A DNA stretch of 64,000 nt from Candidatus Pantoea deserta (GTDB lineage Bacteria; Pseudomonadota; Gammaproteobacteria; Enterobacterales; Enterobacteriaceae): NCBI RefSeq assembly GCF_003813865.1, contig NZ_RMVG01000012.1, positions 1 to 64,000 on the forward strand, read 5' to 3'. Below are positions 60,650 through 64,000 of the stretch, piece by piece (the stretch's first letter is position 1; the number at the start of each line of letters is the position of its first letter). A program made the translations under genes and the position numbers. The notes under the pieces were generated by a model. It searched no databases and was not told the DNA's origin. It worked only from the letters and a program-made list of their open reading frames with translations.

Positions 60650-62086
60650 TTAGCTGGAGCAGCTTACCTCCAGCGTTTTCCCCCAGTCCGGCGGCCGCTG
60701 ACGGTATTCTGCGGCCGTCTCGTCGCTAAAGGGCTGTTGCAGCGCCTGATGCAGCCGCGCCAGCGCCCCGCTTTCGCCCTTTTCCGCCTCCTCAATGGCC
60801 TGCTGCGCCAGATAGTTGCGCAGCACCACGGCCGGGTTAGCGGTTTTCATACGCTGCTGGCGCTCCGCATCGCTAATGCCTTCCTGCAGCAGACGCGTCC
60901 GGTAGCGCTGATACCAGCCGTCAAACGCCTCGCGATCCATAAACTCATCGCGCAGCGGTGAGCGCGCCTCCTGCTGCTGGGTGTCGCTAAGCAGGCGGAA
61001 TGTCAGGGTATAGTCGCTGCGCTCCTGGGTCATCAGCGACAGCAGATCGACCAGCAGCGCGTTATCCCCGCTGTCAGCCTGCGTAAAGCCCAGCTTCGCG
61101 CGCATCCGCTCTCCCCACTCCCGCATCAGCTCCGGCTCGTAGCGGCTTAACGCCTGTTTGAGTTGCTCAACGCTGAGCAGGCCGGACAGGGCGTGCGCCA
61201 GCCGGTTCAGGTTCCACAGGCCGATCATCGGCTGATTCTCAAAGCTGTAGCGTCCCTGATAGTCGCTGTGGTTGCAGATAAAGCCGGGCTGATAATCGTC
61301 CAGGAAGCCATAAGGGCCGTAATCGATGGTCAGCCCCAGCAGCGACATGTTATCGGTATTCATGACCCCGTGGGTGAAGCCGACGCTTTGCCACTGAGCG
61401 ATCAGCCGCGCGGTGCGCTCCACGATGTCCGTAAACCATAAAAGATACTTATCCGCCTCGTTGACCAGGTGCGGCCAGTGGTGACGCAGAGCGTAGTCCG
61501 CCAGCTGCTGCACTTTGTCCTGCTGCTGGCTATAGAAGAAGTGTTCGAAATGGCCGAAGCGCAGATGGCTTTCGGCGATGCGCATCAGGGTCGCCCCGCG
61601 TTCAGGGGTTTCGCGATAGACCGGCTCGTCGCTGATGGCAATAGTTAACGCGCGCGTACTGGGGATGCCCAGATGAAACAGCGCCTCAGACGCCAGAAAC
61701 TCTCGCACCGTAGAACGGATTACCGCTCGGCCATCGCCCATGCGCGAATAAGGCGTCAGTCCCGCGCCTTTCAGATGCCAGTCTACCTTGCTCTGCTCGG
61801 AGAGGCGCTGTTCGCCCAGCAAAATGCCGCGGCCGTCGCCAAGCTGTCCGGCCCAGACGCCAAACTGATGTCCGCTGTACACCTGCGCCAGCGGCTCCAT
61901 GCCCGGCAGCAACGCGGCGCCGTGCCAGACGCCGTGACCTTCACCGCTAAAAAGCGCCGAATCGACGCCCAGCGTCTGCGCCAGCGGCGCATTGTGGTAA
62001 AACAGACGGCCACCCTTGAGCGCGGCAGGCGCCTGTGGGGTATAGAAACCCGGCAGTTCGCGCTGCCAGCTATTATCAAACAACAT
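60650..62086 (-). CDS. selO: SelO, protein AMPylase (YdiU)
   Basis: A 478-residue pseudokinase that AMPylates proteins on Ser, Thr or Tyr, linked to redox homeostasis. Kinase-like blocks include [26 protein letters not shown] helix and the catalytic loop [17 protein letters not shown]. The conserved C-terminus EVSCSS is present, with the terminal cysteine proposed to be redox-active. Start at 62086 gives the E. coli length. Confidence 0.97.
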   Translation of the reverse strand: MLFDNSWQRELPGFYTPQAPAALKGGRLFYHNAPLAQTLGVDSALFSGEGHGVWHGAALLPGMEPLAQVYSGHQFGVWAGQLGDGRGILLGEQRLSEQSKVDWHLKGAGLTPYSRMGDGRAVIRSTVREFLASEALFHLGIPSTRALTIAISDEPVYRETPERGATLMRIAESHLRFGHFEHFFYSQQQDKVQQLADYALRHHWPHLVNEADKYLLWFTDIVERTARLIAQWQSVGFTHGVMNTDNMSLLGLTIDYGPYGFLDDYQPGFICNHSDYQGRYSFENQPMIGLWNLNRLAHALSGLLSVEQLKQALSRYEPELMREWGERMRAKLGFTQADSGDNALLVDLLSLMTQERSDYTLTFRLLSDTQQQEARSPLRDEFMDREAFDGWYQRYRTRLLQEGISDAERQQRMKTANPAVVLRNYLAQQAIEEAEKGESGALARLHQALQQPFSDETAAEYRQRPPDWGKTLEVSCSS

Positions 62087-62226
62087 AAACTCTCCCGAGC
62101 GGCAGCCAGGTAAGATCGTGGCCGTCGTCGTTGTGAAAAACCGGATGTCGGGGCATCCCGCCGCAAAGGCGCTACTGCGGGACACCGCCAAGTATAGTGG
62201 CGGGAAATCAATTGCAACAGGCGGAC

Positions 62227-62958
62227 TTAATCAGGCGCGCAGCACGGACTGACGATCAGCCTGCTCAGCGCCTCGGCTCTGACCGGCGGAAAGAGCGCTC
62301 CCTGAATCAGCACCTCAGGCAGAAAAGCGACTTTTTCCAGCAGCGCGTTATCGTCGATACCGCTAATTACCAGCTGCTGCGTATGGCCGCCGATGTTATC
62401 GATAATGCTCTGAATAAAGGGCTGAAAAGAGGCGCGTTTCGCCAGCGACTGAATAAACTGCTTGTCCAGTTTAATGCAGTCGAACAGATTATCGTACACG
62501 GCGCGGGTCGAGGATTTACCCGCGCCGAAATGGGATAATGATAAACGGAACTGTTGTTTTAGCGTAGAAATAAGCGCGTCATTAATTCCGTTAAAAAGCT
62601 GCGGAAACGTTTCGCTGAGGTCCAGTAATAAAAAAGGCAGCTGCTTTATTTTCCGCATCAGTAATTCACTGGCCAGCAGGGTATGCGCCAGATTTTCATC
62701 AATGCGCATTAAAGCCAGAACATGATTTTTCTCAAAAAAGTCGCGGTGCTGTTCCAGCAGGGTAATCTGAATTTGCAGCAGTCGGAGCTGCTGCATTTCG
62801 TCGAGCTGCGGCAACAGCAAATCCTGCGGCAAAGTCACAGGCGCAGTATCGTGTATGAACTGACTGACCAGCTCAACCGCTATCACCTGTCCGCTTAATG
62901 TGCAGACAGGATGAAACCAAATTTCCGACCGATAGTCGGCAGATAAATGAACTTTCAT
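62227..62958 (-). CDS. YdiV/RflP-like degenerate EAL-domain protein
   Basis: A 243-residue stand-alone EAL-fold protein. The EAL motif is replaced by VELV near residue 29 and most metal ligands of active phosphodiesterases are missing, so it is unlikely to cut c-di-GMP. It resembles E. coli/Salmonella YdiV ([27 protein letters not shown]), which binds FlhD and blocks flagellar gene activation. ydiV is likewise beside ydiU in E. coli. Start at 62958 is chosen by similarity; an in-frame ATG at 62991 is possible. Confidence 0.8.
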   Translation of the reverse strand: MKVHLSADYRSEIWFHPVCTLSGQVIAVELVSQFIHDTAPVTLPQDLLLPQLDEMQQLRLLQIQITLLEQHRDFFEKNHVLALMRIDENLAHTLLASELLMRKIKQLPFLLLDLSETFPQLFNGINDALISTLKQQFRLSLSHFGAGKSSTRAVYDNLFDCIKLDKQFIQSLAKRASFQPFIQSIIDNIGGHTQQLVISGIDDNALLEKVAFLPEVLIQGALFPPVRAEALSRLIVSPCCAPD

Positions 62959-63260
62959 TTTTACAGCCAGATAAAGTGGCAACTGGCGCATCGTATATCA
63001 TCAAAATCGGGCAGGCAATAGTAGCAAACGCGAGAAGACATGGACATCTTTGCCGTTAAATTTTGCTTTGCCCGCTGCGTCAGATCCCTAAGCCAAATAA
63101 CGGTGGCGCCTGTAATTTCCACCAGGAAATTAAACCCGCTCGTTATTGATATCGATATTTTTACGCGACGTAAAGTACCATTTTAAATAACAGTTTAACG
63201 CGCGAGAAATGCGCTGATGCTATTTACATCGCCTGCGCGAAAAAGGCGCGTTAATTTGCC

Positions 63261-63722
63261 TTAAATACGTCGCGCCTGCCAGAATGCCTTGCGCCAGTAC
63301 ACATTATCCAGCGAGGAGCGAATCACGCCCTGGCTGGTGGAGGCATGAATAAAGGCGTTGTCGCTGTCGTAGATACCTACATGCAGGCCATTTTCGCCCG
63401 CGCCCGTTTTGAAAAACACCAGATCGCCGGGTTGCAGGTCATCCTTGCTGATACGGGTGCCAATATCGCTCTGCGCCCGCGTGCTACGCGGCAGCTGCAA
63501 ATCAAATTTGTCGCGCATGGTGAGGTAAACAAAACCGGAGCAGTCAACGCCGCCGCGGCTCATGCCGCCGTAGCGGTAAGGAGTGCCGCGCCACTGGCCC
63601 AGCTGATCGTTGAGCTGGGCGACGACCATAATGGAATCCGCCAGCCGACCGTTCACCGGCGGCGCGCGATGGCTGCTGCATCCCGCCAGTATTAGCACCA
63701 GTAAAATCACGCCAGTCCGCAT
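63261..63722 (-). CDS. nlpC: NlpC, NlpC/P60 lipoprotein endopeptidase
   Basis: A 153-residue lipoprotein (lipobox LAGC). The NlpC/P60 domain has the catalytic cysteine in GGVDCSGFVYLTM, histidine in LHVGIYDSDN and third residue in FIHASTSQG. It likely cuts peptidoglycan stem peptides. As in E. coli it lies beside btuD. The 269 bases between it and the YdiV-like gene show nothing assignable. Confidence 0.95.
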   Translation of the reverse strand: MRTGVILLVLILAGCSSHRAPPVNGRLADSIMVVAQLNDQLGQWRGTPYRYGGMSRGGVDCSGFVYLTMRDKFDLQLPRSTRAQSDIGTRISKDDLQPGDLVFFKTGAGENGLHVGIYDSDNAFIHASTSQGVIRSSLDNVYWRKAFWQARRI

Positions 63723-63794
63723 TCGCGCACCTTCTCCGTTAATCGCAACGGCATCACTCTATCCTCAGCCGCGCAGCCTGGCAAGACAGGACCT

Positions 63795-64000
63795 TCAGGG
63801 CTGGGCCATCAGCAGCGGACGACCGTCCAGCTCCAGCTGGCGGAAGGGAATCGCATATACCTCGCTCAGGCGCGACGGCGTCAGCACCGCCGCCGCGTCG
63901 CCCTGCGCAAGCACGCGACCCTGCGCCATCAGCCAGACGCTGTCGGCATGACAGAGCGTATGGTTAAGATCGTGACTGCTGGCGATAACGCACACGCCTG
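63795..64000 (-). CDS. btuD: BtuD, vitamin B12 ABC transporter ATPase, C-terminal part
   Basis: The final 68 or so residues of an ABC ATPase, cut by the window end. SSHDLNHTLCHADSVWLM includes the switch histidine, and LTPSRLSEVYAIPFRQLELDG matches the BtuD C-terminus. Its position next to nlpC supports the assignment. Confidence 0.88.
   Translation of the reverse strand, partial: GVCVIASSHDLNHTLCHADSVWLMAQGRVLAQGDAAAVLTPSRLSEVYAIPFRQLELDGRPLLMAQP

Overview
The window is a stretch of conserved chromosome from a gammaproteobacterium of the order Enterobacterales. Most genes are immediately recognisable as orthologues of Escherichia coli genes, and their order largely follows the E. coli ydgT-rsx-nth-dtpA-gstA-pdxY-tyrS-pdxH-slyB/slyA ... 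purR-cfa-ribE-mdtK-pykF-lpp-suf-ydiJ-ppsA-aroH-btuD region, with local deletions and insertions. The sequence is GC-rich and no phage, insertion sequence, transposon or CRISPR array was seen. The pattern (E. coli-like synteny but with ytfQRT beside cnu, three tRNA-Val genes and an extra Fur-box gene beside suf) would fit a member of Erwiniaceae or a relative (Pantoea, Mixta, Erwinia); this genus-level guess is inference only.

Layout. 1-3410 (minus): a galactofuranose-type sugar ABC transporter, ytfQ-ytfR-ytfT, cut by the window edge. 4123-4872: cnu and ydgK. 4996-11553: the rsxABCDGE electron-transport operon and nth. 11582-12277: an orphan CTP-synthase-like amidotransferase. 12944-16083: dtpA, gstA, pdxY. 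16147-19687 (minus): tyrS and anmK-mliC-pdxH. 19970-24174: slyB, slyA and the divergent efflux operon ydhIJK. 24175-26579 (minus): an unrecognised lipoprotein, sodC, ydhF, ydhL. 26781-33307: eptA, nemRA, gloA, rnt, grxD, mepH and the tiny ynhF. 33593-40566: purR, punR/punC, cfa, ribE, mdtK. 40914-41158: three tRNA-Val(GAC) genes. 41502-44522: pykF, lpp, ldtE. 44579-50155 (minus): sufABCDSE, with a divergent Fur-box gene at 50546. 50981-55363: ydiJ and ydiK. 55610-55715: the small RNA RprA. 55778-60645: ppsA/ppsR and aroH. 60650-64000 (minus): selO, a YdiV-like EAL protein, nlpC and the end of btuD.

How the genes connect. Several blocks share themes: iron-sulfur and redox control (rsx, nth, grxD, suf, a Fur-controlled gene), vitamin B6 and B2 (pdxY, pdxH, ribE), the switch between glycolysis and gluconeogenesis (pykF and ppsA, both with Cra-like sites, and ppsR), and envelope maintenance (lpp, ldtE, mepH, nlpC, slyB, mliC, eptA, RprA).

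No wholly new multi-gene system is evident. The most unusual signals are regulatory: a 36-bp near-perfect palindrome lying on the distal cfa promoter, a perfect LacI-family-type palindrome in the dtpA promoter spacer, paired GalR-type operators at ytfQ (one over its first six codons), and paired intergenic TTGCGCAA palindromes near pykF and ppsA. Among proteins, the oddities are a CTP-synthase-like amidotransferase whose catalytic histidine is replaced, a Fur-controlled helical protein of unknown function, and a tandemly repeated RsxC tail.
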